Source of the DNA: Planctomycetota bacterium
GTDB taxonomy: Bacteria > Planctomycetota > Planctomycetia > Gemmatales > Gemmataceae
Reading direction: 5' to 3'
NCBI GenBank assembly: GCA_021781415.1
Contig: JAJXWW010000210.1
Location: 1 to 48,628 of the forward strand
Length of the DNA stretch: 48,628 bases
In this document: piece after piece, positions 1 through 8,752 of the stretch
Layout: each line of letters begins with the position of its first letter
Position numbering within the stretch: position 1 is the first letter of the stretch
Notes under the pieces: generated by a model
What the model was told of the DNA's origin: nothing
The model's database searches: none
The model's input: only the letters and a program-made list of their open reading frames with translations
Made by a program: the position numbers and the translations under genes

Positions 1-135
1 GATCCTTTCTGTCAGTTAAGGGGATGATGCGCGGCTTGGCAAGAGGGACTCCGCGACCGAGATCCCGCCGCCTCACGGTTGCCTTCGTCGCTTCCATCGC
101 TTACACTCCAAGAATCCTCGGAGGAATCCTCGGCC

Positions 136-750
136 ATGACCGTTTCGTCCACCGTTTCCGATTTGATTCGCCGCTGCCGCGACGGCGAGGCTGTGGCGCG
201 CGACGAACTGTTCGCGCGCTATCAGACGTACCTCCACGTTTTGGCGCAGGCCCAGCTCGGCAAACGGCTGCGCGTCAAGTGCGCGCCCTCGGATTTGGTC
301 CAACAAACCCTCCTGGAAGCCCATCGCGATTTCGCCGCCTTTCAGGGCGAACACGAGAGGGAATTGCTGGCGTGGCTGCGGCGCATCCTGGCACACAACC
401 TGTTCAACGAAGCGCGCCGCTACGGCGCGCTGCAGCGTGCCGCCGACCGCGAAGTCTCGCTCGAACACGTGCGGGCCGGCGTCGAAGAATCGTCGTGGAT
501 ACTCCAACGCGGTTTGGCGGACGGCGGCCCCAGTCCCAGCGAGATTGCCCAAGAACACGAGTCTGCCTCGCGCATCGCCGATGCCCTCGCGTGCCTGCCG
601 GAGGACTATCAAACCGTCCTCCTTCTGCGCGTTTTCGAGGAACTGCCGGCGGACGAGGTGGCGGAGCGCATGGGTCGCACGGCCGGCGCGGTGCGCATGT
701 TGCAAATGCGCGCCCTGACGGCTCTACGGCAAGAGATGGTCGAGGATTAA
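136..750 (+). CDS. ECF-type RNA polymerase sigma factor, planctomycete family
   Basis: A 204-residue sigma-70 family factor without the region 1 or 3 domains of a housekeeping sigma, so it should direct RNA polymerase to a small dedicated regulon. The region 2 part contains SDLVQQTLLEAHRDF and LLAWLRRILAHNLFNEARRY, a form common in planctomycete ECF factors. The region 4 part reads LPEDYQTVLLLRVFEELPADEVAERMGRTAGAVRMLQMRA, a helix-turn-helix for the -35 element. I chose the ATG at 136 rather than 79 because GGAGG at 120-124 lies 11 bases before it, and homology begins just after it. No anti-sigma factor or Ser/Thr kinase gene adjoins it, although planctomycete ECF factors often have such partners, so its signal is unknown. 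Bases 1-135 upstream hold no recognisable gene. Confidence 0.9.
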   Translation: MTVSSTVSDLIRRCRDGEAVARDELFARYQTYLHVLAQAQLGKRLRVKCAPSDLVQQTLLEAHRDFAAFQGEHERELLAWLRRILAHNLFNEARRYGALQRAADREVSLEHVRAGVEESSWILQRGLADGGPSPSEIAQEHESASRIADALACLPEDYQTVLLLRVFEELPADEVAERMGRTAGAVRMLQMRALTALRQEMVED

Positions 751-777
751 TCGACTTGCCCGTCCCGACGACCGAAC

Positions 778-806
778 TTGGCCGTCCCCCATTCCGGCCC
801 TATACT
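778..806 (+). promoter_or_regulatory. Candidate sigma70-type promoter of ilvB
   Basis: TTGGCC at 778-783 (4 of 6 to TTGACA) and TATACT at 801-806 (5 of 6 to TATAAT) are separated by exactly 17 bases. They lie after the sigma factor stop and about 50 bases before the ilvB start, so ilvB is probably transcribed on its own with a short leader. There is no room for a T-box or a leader-peptide attenuator. Confidence 0.5.
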
Positions 807-856
807 AAACTGTTGTGAGTTATCCAACGTACCAAGCAGCTGGAGGTTTTGCGACA

Positions 857-2611
857 ATGGCCGCGACAGATACGACACCGCTTTCGGGAGCGTCGATCCT
901 GGTTCAGTGCTTGCTGAATCACGGTGTCGAGGTCGTCTTCGCCTATCCCGGCGGCGCAAGCATGCCGATTCATCAGGCGTTGACCCATGTACGTTCGCGC
1001 TTGCGGACCATTCTGCCGCGCCACGAACAGGGTGGAGGTTTCGCCGCCGAGGGATACGCGCGCAGCACCGGCAAGGTCGGCGTATGCGTGGCCACGAGCG
1101 GACCCGGCGCTACCAACTTCGTCACCACCCTTGCCGATGCCAAGATGGATTCCGTCCCGCTCGTCGCCATCACCGGCCAAGTCGGCACGGCCGTCATCGG
1201 CTCCGACGCCTTTCAGGAAACGCCCATCGTCGAAGTGTGCCGCGCCGTCACCAAGCACCATTACTTGGTGACGCGCACCGAAGATTTGCCGCGCGTCTTC
1301 AAAGAGGCGTTTCATATCGCAAACTCTGGCCGTCCCGGTCCCGTTCTCGTCGATGTGCCCAAGGACGTGCAGCAGCGCGAAATCGTCGTCGCCGACTGGG
1401 ATCCGCCCATGCACTTGCCCGGCTACCGTCCCTATCGCCGACCCACGCGCTCCGAATTGGAAAAAGTATTGGAGATGATTCGCGCCAGCGAGAAGCCGAT
1501 CATCTATGCCGGAGGAGGCATCGTCAGCAGCGACGCCGCTCCCTATTTGAAGGCATTCGCCGAGCGCACCGGCATCCCCGTGGCGCAAACCCTTCTCGGC
1601 CTGGGCGGCTTTCCCAGCGAGCATTTCTTGTGCTTGCAGATGCTCGGTATGCACGGAACCATCTACGCCAACTATGCCATCAACGACGCCGATTTGCTCC
1701 TCGCCCTCGGCGTTCGCTTCGACGACCGCGTCACGGGCAAGGTGAGCGAGTTTGCCAAGCACGGCAAAATCGTGCATATCGACATCGATCCGTCGGAGAT
1801 CAACAAAAACAAAGTGGCTCACCTGCCCATCGTCGGCGACGTGAAGCAGGCGTTGCAAGATCTGTTGCAGTTGATGGACGAACAGGGGACGAAAGCCCCC
1901 ACGCGAAGCGGCCGCTGCGCCGAATGGATTCGGCAAATCGAACACTGGCGCGAGACCGAGCCGCTGCGCTATGCCGACCGCGAGGACGCCATATTGCCGC
2001 AGTATGCCATCGAGCGCATGTGGCAGATTCTGAAAGAGCGCGGCGAACTGGAGAATACCATCGTCGCCACAGGCGTCGGCCAACATCAGATGTGGGCGGC
2101 CCAGTATTTCCACTTCAATTCGCCGCGAAAATGGCTGACCAGCGGCGGACTCGGTTCGATGGGCTTCGGTCTGCCCGCCGCTATCGGCGCTCAGGCCGCC
2201 CACCCCGCCACCACCGTCATCGACATTGACGGCGACGGCAGTTTCCTGATGAACATTCAGGAACTGGCCTGCGCCTACACCGAGAAATTGCCCATCAAAG
2301 TGCTGTTGTTGAACAATCAGCATCTGGGCATGGTGGTGCAGTGGGAGGATCGCTTCCACGAAGGCAACCGCGCCCACACTTACCTCGGCGCGGGACAAGA
2401 AGAGGAGCCGTATCCGGATTTCGTGACGATGGTCAAGGGCTTCCGCTGCGGCGCGGCCCGCGTCGCCAAGAAGGAAGATTTCGACGACGCGCTGAAGGAA
2501 ATGCTCGACAGCGACGGAGCTTTCGTTCTCGAAGTCATGGTTCCCCATCAAGAACACGTTCTGCCGATGATCCCCAGCGGTCGCACCGTGCGCGACATGA
2601 TTAAGACGTGA
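857..2611 (+). CDS. ilvB: Acetolactate synthase, large catalytic subunit
   Basis: Thiamine-diphosphate enzyme that condenses two pyruvates to acetolactate, or pyruvate plus 2-oxobutyrate to acetohydroxybutyrate, the first common step of valine, leucine and isoleucine synthesis. The 584-residue product is full length for the family. Seen directly: [13 protein letters not shown], then RHEQG with the catalytic Glu57, the GPGATN loop, and a C-terminal ThDP/Mg motif GDGSFLMN followed by [15 protein letters not shown]. The ATG at 857 follows GGAGG at 842-846 by 10 bases; an in-frame start at 815 lacks such a site. No regulatory subunit gene (ilvN/ilvH) or ilvC is adjacent, so the small subunit must be encoded elsewhere. 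Catabolic ALS or other ThDP decarboxylases are less likely given the plant and bacterial AHAS-type N-terminus. Confidence 0.95.
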   Translation: MAATDTTPLSGASILVQCLLNHGVEVVFAYPGGASMPIHQALTHVRSRLRTILPRHEQGGGFAAEGYARSTGKVGVCVATSGPGATNFVTTLADAKMDSVPLVAITGQVGTAVIGSDAFQETPIVEVCRAVTKHHYLVTRTEDLPRVFKEAFHIANSGRPGPVLVDVPKDVQQREIVVADWDPPMHLPGYRPYRRPTRSELEKVLEMIRASEKPIIYAGGGIVSSDAAPYLKAFAERTGIPVAQTLLGLGGFPSEHFLCLQMLGMHGTIYANYAINDADLLLALGVRFDDRVTGKVSEFAKHGKIVHIDIDPSEINKNKVAHLPIVGDVKQALQDLLQLMDEQGTKAPTRSGRCAEWIRQIEHWRETEPLRYADREDAILPQYAIERMWQILKERGELENTIVATGVGQHQMWAAQYFHFNSPRKWLTSGGLGSMGFGLPAAIGAQAAHPATTVIDIDGDGSFLMNIQELACAYTEKLPIKVLLLNNQHLGMVVQWEDRFHEGNRAHTYLGAGQEEEPYPDFVTMVKGFRCGAARVAKKEDFDDALKEMLDSDGAFVLEVMVPHQEHVLPMIPSGRTVRDMIKT

Positions 2612-2632
2612 GAGCGAAGGAAATAGGCTTCT

Positions 2633-2695
2633 GGCGAGCGGAGGGCGTCAGCCCCCGATACTTTCCCATCGAGGTGCTGACGCATCCCGCTCGCC
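2633..2695. repeat. Imperfect inverted repeat after ilvB, possible terminator
   Basis: Arms at 2633-2652 and 2676-2695 pair at 17 of 20 positions (GGCGAGCGG...CGTCAGC against GCTGACG...CCGCTCGCC) around a 23-base loop, followed by TCTTT. It lies 21 bases after the ilvB stop and before the next gene. It could act as a weak terminator or be a dispersed palindromic repeat; the short T-run makes termination uncertain. Confidence 0.5.
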
Positions 2696-2728
2696 TCTTT
2701 CCGCCAACACGAAGAGTCGATCCGCACT

Positions 2729-3406
2729 ATGCTTGTCGAACGACTGGCCAAGGTGGAAGAACGACTGCGGGCGGCTTGCCGGCGCGCGGGAAGGGCGCGG
2801 AGTGAGGTCACGCTCGTCGCCGTCACCAAAACTGTTTCCGTCGAGACGGCGGCGCTGCTGCCGGGTTTGGGCGCGTGCGATCTCGGCGAGAGCAGACCGC
2901 AAGAACTGTGGCACAAAGCCGCCGTCGTGAAGGGCGCGCGCTGGCATCTCATCGGGCATCTGCAACGCAACAAAATCGAGCGCACCTTGCCGTTGATCGA
3001 ACGCATTCATTCGGTGGACAGCGCGCGCCTATTGGAAGCGCTGGAGGAAGCCTGCCGCAAGGAATCGCGCACTCTGCCGGCGCTGTTGGAAGTGAATGTC
3101 GGCGGCGAGGCGAGCAAACACGGCTTCGCGCCGCAAGAAGTGCCGAATTTGGCCGAAAAGATAGCGAAATTGCAGTACCTCCACATCGATGGATTGATGG
3201 CAATGGCAGCCTACGAGGAGGACGCCGAGAAGACCAGGCCGACATTTGCCGCCTTACGAGAACTACGCGATCGATTGGCGAACGAGTGGGGACGAGCGCT
3301 GCCGCATCTATCGATGGGCATGAGCAACGATTTTGAGATCGCCGTCGAGGAAGGGGCGACGATGGTACGGCTCGGCACGGTGCTGTTCGAGGGGATGGAA
3401 GGATGA
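2729..3406 (+). CDS. YggS/PROSC-family pyridoxal phosphate homeostasis protein
   Basis: A 225-residue member of the fold-III PLP-binding family (E. coli YggS, human PLPBP), which binds PLP without known catalysis and affects vitamin B6 and amino/keto acid balance. The PLP lysine is Lys34 in LVAVTKTVSVE. Family motifs GESRPQELWHK, WHLIGHLQRNK, LLEVNVGGEASKHGF, HIDGLMAMA and LSMGMSNDFEIAVEEGATMVRLGTVLFE are all present, so the protein is complete. The stop overlaps the start of the DUF167 gene by ATGA, implying translational coupling; the same yggS-yggU pairing is common in bacteria. No strong Shine-Dalgarno precedes the ATG at 2729. Confidence 0.93.
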   Translation: MLVERLAKVEERLRAACRRAGRARSEVTLVAVTKTVSVETAALLPGLGACDLGESRPQELWHKAAVVKGARWHLIGHLQRNKIERTLPLIERIHSVDSARLLEALEEACRKESRTLPALLEVNVGGEASKHGFAPQEVPNLAEKIAKLQYLHIDGLMAMAAYEEDAEKTRPTFAALRELRDRLANEWGRALPHLSMGMSNDFEIAVEEGATMVRLGTVLFEGMEG

Positions 3407-3702
3407 TCGCGCTGACGGATCATGCCGAGGGGGTCGTCTTGCCGGTGCGCGCGCAGCCAGGTGCAAAGCGAATCGGCGTACAGGGCGAACGCGCGGGAGC
3501 CCTCAAAGTCGCCGTCGCCGCTCCGCCGCAAGACGGGCGCGCGAACCAAGCGTTGATCGAGGCATTGCACGCGGCGCTCGGTGTCAAGCGCTCGCAAGTG
3601 GAGTTGATCGGCGGACAGACCAACCGCGACAAACGCTTCCTGATTCGCGGTGTACCCCGTGCCGAGTTGGAAGCTCGTATTGCGAAGTTGTTATCCGAAT
3701 AG
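3403..3702 (+). CDS. DUF167/YggU-family small protein
   Basis: A 99-residue protein of the YggU/DUF167 family. Seen: VRAQPGAKRIGVQGERAGALKVAVAAPPQDGRANQAL, followed by an SQVELIGGQTNRDKRFLI segment, which matches the conserved core of the family. Its biochemical role is not established. The start overlaps the stop of the upstream PLP-homeostasis gene by four bases, so the two are almost certainly one operon. The C-terminus is short and ends at SE. Confidence 0.9.
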   Translation: MIALTDHAEGVVLPVRAQPGAKRIGVQGERAGALKVAVAAPPQDGRANQALIEALHAALGVKRSQVELIGGQTNRDKRFLIRGVPRAELEARIAKLLSE

Positions 3703-3812
3703 CCCGATTATCTTTTTGCCGCGCCGTCAGGCCAAGACAATGTACTCACCTCATTTCTCTTGCTTCCTCTTCTACTCTGCTGTCCTCCGCGGCGCGCCAT
3801 CGGGGCAGGCTC

Positions 3813-5339
3813 TCAATGTGCTTTCACCAGGAATATCGCATGTCCCTGCTCGTCGCTCAATTGTTTTAGCAACTCGATCCGATGCACCGGACGATATTGA
3901 GTATACTCATACTCCGTTAATAAGCAATAGGCACCGCGCTGTGGGGTCGGCACGGATGCGGGAGAAGGCAAGCGCCGTGCGGGGCGGCCGAAATAGAACA
4001 GAATGCCTTCATCTTTCAGACGAAACAGATACAGCGTCTCGGAAGATGGCACGAGGGATGCAAGTTGTTCGCCTTTGCTTTGGGGCGCGCGGTCGCGGTC
4101 GCGGAGCGGTACCATCGTCGTCACGAAGACAATTTTAACGACCAACCACAACAGCACGAAACCGGCAAACAGATGCTTCGGTTGTACTTTCGGCACGGGC
4201 CAGCGCAGCCGGCCGTCGAGCCAGGCGATCCAGACCAGCGCGGCCAATCCAGCGAGACCAGGTTGGAGCGGCAGGGCGTGCCGCAAGTGATGGCCGGGTA
4301 CAATCGTCCAGAACAGCAGATTCGGCCAGGTCCAACAGTGAAAGAGTTGCAGCAAGCGCCGACCGCGTTCGTCCCACAGTGCGGCGAAGCGCGGCGACAG
4401 CGTCCACAGCGCCGCAGCCGACCACGGTAGGTTCGAGGCCGTAAACGCGAGTGGAAAGGTAACTAATTCGTGCCACGGATACGGTCGCCCATGATGTGCC
4501 GGCGACAGGCGCGGCAGCGCCTCGCCGCGCACGGCGTCGAAGAACGACGGCCAGCCGGTCTGCGCCGCGACGGCGGCAATCCAACCCAGGCACGGGAGCG
4601 CTCCTAGAATCGCACCGAGTAGATGAGCGCGGCTCCACAATAAACGCATTTGACCGCGATGCCACAGCATGGGAACGACGGTGAGATAAAAGAACGCCGC
4701 CGCCGTCCACTTCGTAAGCACGCCGCCAGCGACACACAACAAAGCGAGTTGCCACCACGGCCATTCGCGGCCAAAGCCACACCTTTGCGGTGTCTCGGCG
4801 ATTTCCAGCGCGCGAAAGAAAAACAACAACGCCGCCGACACCCAAGCGAGTTGTACCATGTCGATCTCGGCGGACGGCGCGCGCTGAAGCCAGGAGATCG
4901 AGGCCGGCAACAACAGCGCGGCTAGAAGTCCACTCCTCCATCCCAGATTGCGCGAGAATACCCTATAAAAAAGCACGACAATAAGAGACGCGGCCAAGAC
5001 CGAGGGCAAGCGTGCGCTGACGGTCGTGACGTGTCCGAAAGGCCAACTCATCGCCGCGATGGCCGCATACATGCCGGGCGGTTTCGTCAATAACGGTTCG
5101 CCGTACAACGTGGGTACGATCCAATTGCCGCTGCGGAGCATCTCCGCCGCCACAATCGCTCGCAGACTTTCGGTCTGATAGAACTCGCCGACATTCAAAC
5201 CGAAGAAAAATAAGCTGCCGCACAACACCAACAAACAAGCCATCGGGCCGAATCGGCGCGTGTATGAAAACGAGGTCCGATGCTTCGATTCGATCGGAGG
5301 AGGGGCCAAGTGAACGGGTAATGAGGTAAGTGTGGACAT
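3813..5339 (-). CDS. ArnT-like integral membrane glycosyltransferase (PMT/GT39-GT83 superfamily)
   Basis: A 508-residue polytopic membrane protein of the dolichyl-phosphate-mannose / undecaprenyl-phosphate-aminoarabinose transferase superfamily. The first periplasmic loop reads FYQTESLRAIVAAEMLRSGNWIVPTLYGEPLLTKPPGMYA, the diagnostic (D/E)E...AREML..GDW..P...GEP...KPP pattern, with Glu57 at the catalytic acidic position. About ten or more hydrophobic segments follow, then a soluble C-terminal domain. It likely transfers a lipid-linked sugar to an envelope acceptor; donor and acceptor cannot be told from sequence. The start at 5339 has AAGGT six bases upstream. It is the last gene of a minus-strand run after hemD, with no obvious functional link to it. 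Confidence 0.8.
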   Translation of the reverse strand: MSTLTSLPVHLAPPPIESKHRTSFSYTRRFGPMACLLVLCGSLFFFGLNVGEFYQTESLRAIVAAEMLRSGNWIVPTLYGEPLLTKPPGMYAAIAAMSWPFGHVTTVSARLPSVLAASLIVVLFYRVFSRNLGWRSGLLAALLLPASISWLQRAPSAEIDMVQLAWVSAALLFFFRALEIAETPQRCGFGREWPWWQLALLCVAGGVLTKWTAAAFFYLTVVPMLWHRGQMRLLWSRAHLLGAILGALPCLGWIAAVAAQTGWPSFFDAVRGEALPRLSPAHHGRPYPWHELVTFPLAFTASNLPWSAAALWTLSPRFAALWDERGRRLLQLFHCWTWPNLLFWTIVPGHHLRHALPLQPGLAGLAALVWIAWLDGRLRWPVPKVQPKHLFAGFVLLWLVVKIVFVTTMVPLRDRDRAPQSKGEQLASLVPSSETLYLFRLKDEGILFYFGRPARRLPSPASVPTPQRGAYCLLTEYEYTQYRPVHRIELLKQLSDEQGHAIFLVKAH

Positions 5340-5436
5340 CCATGACCTTACGGTGAAAAAGGGACGAAGGGCGGTCGGATGGCGGTGAATCGTATCAAGA
5401 GCGAGCGGGGAGAGATAGGCGAATCGGAGAAGCGGA

Positions 5437-6249
5437 TCACTCGGCCAACGCGCGTTTGATGTATTGGACGAGATTTTTCATGACAAATCCCTGTTCGGGG
5501 CAGATGTCCACCGTCGCGCCGCGTTGGCGCAGCCGCTCGGCCAACACTGGACCGACGGCGGCAATGCGCGTTTTCAACAGACCCTTTTGCAGTGTATCTT
5601 CGACACTGCGATTCTTCGCCACCTCGTACAGCCGATCCACCTGAGACGAACTGGTAAAGAGCAACACGTCGATCGCGCCGCGCTCCAGGCTTGCGATCAA
5701 ATCGACCACGCGGTCATCGTCGCAGGCGGGAGCATAAATGTAAGGCATCACCGTTTGCACGCGCGTGCCAACGGAAACCAGAAATTGTTCCAGCACCGGA
5801 TTCGGTTCGCCATACAGCGTGACACCCACATCCAACCCCGATAGCGGTTCATTTCGCAACGTGGCGAGGACGCCTTCGGTAGTGGGCGCGCGTGCGACGC
5901 GATAGGGCGATAGTCCGATTTCCTTCAACGCTTGTCCCGGTTTGGGTCCGCGCGCGATTATTTTTGTCCGCGACAGCGCGGCGATGACGGCGTCGCGCCG
6001 TCCGTCCATGTCGGCGAAATGCAGCAAGCGCCGCAGTGCCTCGCCGGTCATCAACACGACATAGGCGAAGCGATCCGCGCATAAATCGTCGAGCCAAGTC
6101 AACACCGGCGACGGCTCGGGCGCGTCGAGGATGCTCACCAACGGACAGCGCAAGGCCGTGGCCCCTTCGACTTCCAACAGGCGCGCCAACTCTTCGAGTT
6201 GCCGCGTTTCCGCCAAGGCGATGGTGCGTCCTTCCAGGGGAAGCGACAT
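5437..6249 (-). CDS. hemD: Uroporphyrinogen-III synthase
   Basis: A 270-residue HemD-family protein that closes and inverts ring D of hydroxymethylbilane to give uroporphyrinogen III, the branch-point to haem and corrinoids. HemD sequences are poorly conserved; recognition rests on the start SLPLEGRTIALAETRQLEELARLLEVEGATALRCPLVSI, the ADRFAYVVLMTGEALRRLL segment, and the C-terminal LLFTSSSQVDRLYEVAKN...RIAAVGPVLAERLRQRGATVDICPEQGF, typical of the second lobe. I prefer the ATG at 6249 over 6264 because a CGAGG sits seven bases before it. No other haem genes adjoin it, although a corrin-ring methyltransferase lies 2.5 kb away. Confidence 0.85.
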   Translation of the reverse strand: MSLPLEGRTIALAETRQLEELARLLEVEGATALRCPLVSILDAPEPSPVLTWLDDLCADRFAYVVLMTGEALRRLLHFADMDGRRDAVIAALSRTKIIARGPKPGQALKEIGLSPYRVARAPTTEGVLATLRNEPLSGLDVGVTLYGEPNPVLEQFLVSVGTRVQTVMPYIYAPACDDDRVVDLIASLERGAIDVLLFTSSSQVDRLYEVAKNRSVEDTLQKGLLKTRIAAVGPVLAERLRQRGATVDICPEQGFVMKNLVQYIKRALAE

Positions 6250-6320
6250 GATGGAACCTCGCATTCGGGTTGAAAGGATACCGGAGAGGCGGATCGATTC
6301 CCTAACCTATGAGACATTAC

Positions 6321-7592
6321 TCAGCGCGGCCAGGAGGTCACGGCGTCGGCGGCCTCGTGCATTAGGGGATCGATGGCGGAGGCAGGCTCTTTCTTTTTCG
6401 CGCTGTGGCGCGAATTGAATAATACCGCCCAGGCTAGACCATCGTGTCGGCGCACCAAAAGCGTCGAAGTACCCGGCAGCGAACCGGAATGCCAAATGTT
6501 GCGGCCACCGCCAGCGCCGACCGGACGCACCATCCAACCGCACGCATAATAGGCGTCGCGCGGCTTTCCATTTGGCTTAATACCCGCCGCGCCCGGCGGA
6601 CGCGCCAACATCACGTCGATGCTTTTCGCATTCAGAATCTTGCAGTGCGCGGGATCGTCGAAGGAAGTGACGAATCGTACCAGATCGGCTGCGGAGGCCA
6701 ACCATCCGCCGTGCGCATCCATGGATTCCAAGCACCACGCACCATAGGGCGAGGGAACCAATTCTCCCAAATGCGCGCCCACGATCGCGCGCCCCGTCTC
6801 GCTTTCGGGGACGTGATATTTCACTTCGCCTCGCGCCCGCCCTTCCGGAAGCGTCTCGCCCAAGCGCATGCGCCGAATGCCCAAGGGTGCCAGCACTTCT
6901 TTGCGAACGTATGCCTCATACGTCTGCCCACTGGCTTTTTCGACCGCGCGCCCCAGCAGACAGTAACCGAAATTAGAGTAGGCGTCCTTGGTTCCGGGAT
7001 CGAAGTCGAGGGGCATTCGCAGCATGTAGCGAACGATGTCGTTGGGACGAGCCGGCGGTTCGACGTGCAATTCGCGGACAATTTTCGACGAACGGAACAT
7101 CGGATCGAACGAGCGGTCGCGGTCCCATCCGCCGCGATGTTGCAACAGATGACGGATCGTGATTTTTTTCCACCGTGGATCGAACCGCCCCTCGCCTTCC
7201 TTGGGGCTTTGGAGATCCAGCACATCGAACACGGGAGCATCTAATTTCAACTTGCCTCGTTCGACCAATTGCAGCACGGCCACGGCCGTAATCGGTTTGG
7301 AAATGCTGGCGATGCGAAACAGGGCATCGGGCTGAACCGGTTCCTCGGCGGCGACATCGGCATAACCGTAGCCGCGCACGAGAATCAATCGGCCTCGCCT
7401 CGCCACGGCCAATTGAGCGCCGGGCAAATCGTGTTCTCTTAAGAATGTTTTCATCGTTCGATCGAAGCCGATCAAACGCGGATCGGAGCGTCCGGTCGCT
7501 TTGATTTTCTTGCTTGGCGCTTGGGCCAGCATCGGATGAACGTTCGCCGCGCACCACGAGGCGACGCCGCATAATATCAATAACTTTGCCAT
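6321..7592 (-). CDS. Exported serine beta-lactamase-like hydrolase
   Basis: A 423-residue serine hydrolase of the beta-lactamase/class C penicillin-binding fold. Residues 1-24 look like a signal peptide. The nucleophile motif SxxK is Ser96-Ile-Ser-Lys99 (RIASISKPITAVAVLQL), the second motif YxN is Tyr205-Ser-Asn207 (DAYSNFGYCLLG), and HSG in WHSGSLPGTS near residue 385 takes the KTG position. All three catalytic elements are thus intact. Substrate is unknown: the family includes esterases, D-aminopeptidases and true AmpC enzymes, and planctomycetes carry many paralogues, so resistance should not be assumed. It is the first gene of the minus-strand run into hemD, 71 bases away. Confidence 0.88.
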   Translation of the reverse strand: MAKLLILCGVASWCAANVHPMLAQAPSKKIKATGRSDPRLIGFDRTMKTFLREHDLPGAQLAVARRGRLILVRGYGYADVAAEEPVQPDALFRIASISKPITAVAVLQLVERGKLKLDAPVFDVLDLQSPKEGEGRFDPRWKKITIRHLLQHRGGWDRDRSFDPMFRSSKIVRELHVEPPARPNDIVRYMLRMPLDFDPGTKDAYSNFGYCLLGRAVEKASGQTYEAYVRKEVLAPLGIRRMRLGETLPEGRARGEVKYHVPESETGRAIVGAHLGELVPSPYGAWCLESMDAHGGWLASAADLVRFVTSFDDPAHCKILNAKSIDVMLARPPGAAGIKPNGKPRDAYYACGWMVRPVGAGGGRNIWHSGSLPGTSTLLVRRHDGLAWAVLFNSRHSAKKKEPASAIDPLMHEAADAVTSWPR

Positions 7593-7913
7593 CTTTTGTC
7601 CTTCCTGCTTCCACGTTCGACCATCCTTGGATTATGGCCGACGAACGCGGCGCGTTCAAGAACAGGATGGACCTTGGATTTGGAGCGAGGAGTCATCGGA
7701 CAAAAAATCGAACGCCGCGCTTGGCCAGTCGTCCTAAAAATATCTATTATTGAATTGCAATGGACGCCACGGAATGTAAGATAGGTGCAAGTCGGCGGTT
7801 GCATAGGTATGACGGAATGTAACCCGGCGCGGAAGGACACACACGGAATCGAGAGCGGTCAACCGACGGCACATACTATTTTTTAAGGGACACCTGAAAG
7901 GGGAGAATGCGAA
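7593..7913. other. Divergent intergenic region with an 11-bp direct repeat
   Basis: About 320 bases between divergent starts. No gene seen. An 11-bp direct repeat ACGGAATGTAA occurs at 7769-7779 and 7812-7822, 43 bases apart, upstream of the AT-hook gene. TTGCAA at 7755-7760 and TAAGAT at 7777-7782 (16-base spacing) form a mediocre promoter that overlaps the first repeat, so the repeats could be operator half-sites. This is inference. Confidence 0.35.
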
Positions 7914-8309
7914 ATGCCACGAGGTAGACCGAAGGGAGACGCGGTTTCCGACCCAAGGACGAACAAGATGGAGGCCGTCCGCCAGGCGATGAGCAATCTG
8001 GGGCCCGATGGTTCGCCGTCGGATATTCAGAAGTTCATCAAGGAACAATTCGACGTCGAGATGACGGCCAACATGATTTCGTCCTACAAGAGTACCCTGC
8101 GGGGTAAAGCCGGTCTCGGCGGAAAGAAAAGGAAGCGCGGTCGGCCCCGGAAGATCGATGTCGTGGCCGCCGCCACCACCGTCGCCGTGAAGCCGCACAC
8201 CGTCTCGTCTCACGACTCCGTGCCTTGGAAGGATCTGCGCACCATCAAGGACATCGCCGGACGCATTGGCAAAAAGAATCTGCGCGACTTGGTGGACTTC
8301 TTGGATTAG
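7914..8309 (+). CDS. Small basic protein with two AT-hook-like motifs, possible DNA-binding protein
   Basis: A 131-residue basic protein. It has two GRP-core AT-hook-like motifs: PRGRPKG at residues 2-8 and KRKRGRPRK at 72-80. Between them, residues 17-65 form a compact predicted helical segment (KMEAVRQAMSNLGPDGSPSDIQKFIKEQFDVEMTANMISSYKSTLRGK) that resembles a small winged or HTH-like domain; I recognise this layout from planctomycete proteins of unassigned function. The C-terminus DLRTIKDIAGRIGKKNLRDLVDFLD is a further short helical unit. The start has GGGGAG about 10 bases upstream. It stands alone, flanked by hairpin-rich non-coding DNA. A nucleoid or transcriptional role is inferred from the AT-hooks only. 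Confidence 0.75.
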   Translation: MPRGRPKGDAVSDPRTNKMEAVRQAMSNLGPDGSPSDIQKFIKEQFDVEMTANMISSYKSTLRGKAGLGGKKRKRGRPRKIDVVAAATTVAVKPHTVSSHDSVPWKDLRTIKDIAGRIGKKNLRDLVDFLD

Positions 8310-8375
8310 GAAAGTACGGTCTCGCCGAGGAAATCGTATCCTGGAAGTCGGTCGGCACGGAAGAAGAGTGCGTTT

Positions 8376-8397
8376 GCTCGCCTCCGAGGAGGCGAGC
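8376..8397. repeat. Perfect 10-bp inverted repeat, hairpin
   Basis: GCTCGCCTCC and its exact reverse complement GGAGGCGAGC are separated by two bases. It lies 67 bases after the stop of the AT-hook gene. It could be a transcript end or a palindromic intergenic repeat; no T-run follows. Confidence 0.6.
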
Positions 8398-8434
8398 GCG
8401 TCTGCTCTTGGTTCCGCGCCGACCGAGTGTATCC

Positions 8435-8466
8435 CCGGGAGCCGGACGCGAAGGTCCGGCTCCCGG
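8435..8466. repeat. Perfect 12-bp inverted repeat, hairpin
   Basis: CCGGGAGCCGGA at 8435-8446 and TCCGGCTCCCGG at 8455-8466 pair perfectly around the eight-base loop CGCGAAGG. This is a very stable stem between convergent genes. The absence of a U-tract argues against simple intrinsic termination; it may be a member of a dispersed palindromic family. Confidence 0.65.
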
Positions 8467-8752
8467 TCCGACATGAGTTCCACTGCGAAGCGCTCGCTGG
8501 AGTGGCCGACCCAAAACCACTGGTTCCAACGAACTAGATGCTCCTACCCAGGAGGGTGGGTAGTGCTGGTATTCCCGCAAACACCCGCACACAGCGAAAC
8601 TCGGCTGCTGCTTCTCCCCGCGATCCCTTTCATGGCCCGCGTTTGATTTCCACTAACGAGGGGGGCGTATACCCTGCTCCTCGCGTTTTGGGAAGACCAA
8701 TTTTTTGCTTTTCACCAACGGATCGAGTTCGTCTCTCGAAGAAGCGGTATTC

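Larger units (their letters stand above)
8310..8752. other. Gene-free interval with several strong hairpins
   Basis: About 440 bases between convergent genes. Small overlapping reading frames exist in several frames but none has family features or a ribosome-binding site. Three palindromes are visible: 8376-8397 (10-bp perfect stem, 2-base loop), 8435-8466 (12-bp perfect stem, 8-base loop) and 8544-8563 (7-bp stem, 6-base loop). None has a long T-run. The interval could hold bidirectional terminators, palindromic repeats or remnants of a lost gene. Confidence 0.6.

Noticed and set aside
800..2557. 585-codon minus-strand frame opposite ilvB
   Set aside because: Shadow of acetolactate synthase; no ribosome-binding site or family signature.
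6321..7592. Antibiotic-resistance beta-lactamase
   Set aside because: The catalytic motifs are shared with many esterases and peptidases; nothing in the sequence singles out beta-lactam hydrolysis.
8266..8646. 126-codon frame overlapping the end of the AT-hook gene
   Set aside because: No ribosome-binding site or recognisable domain, and it crosses two hairpins.
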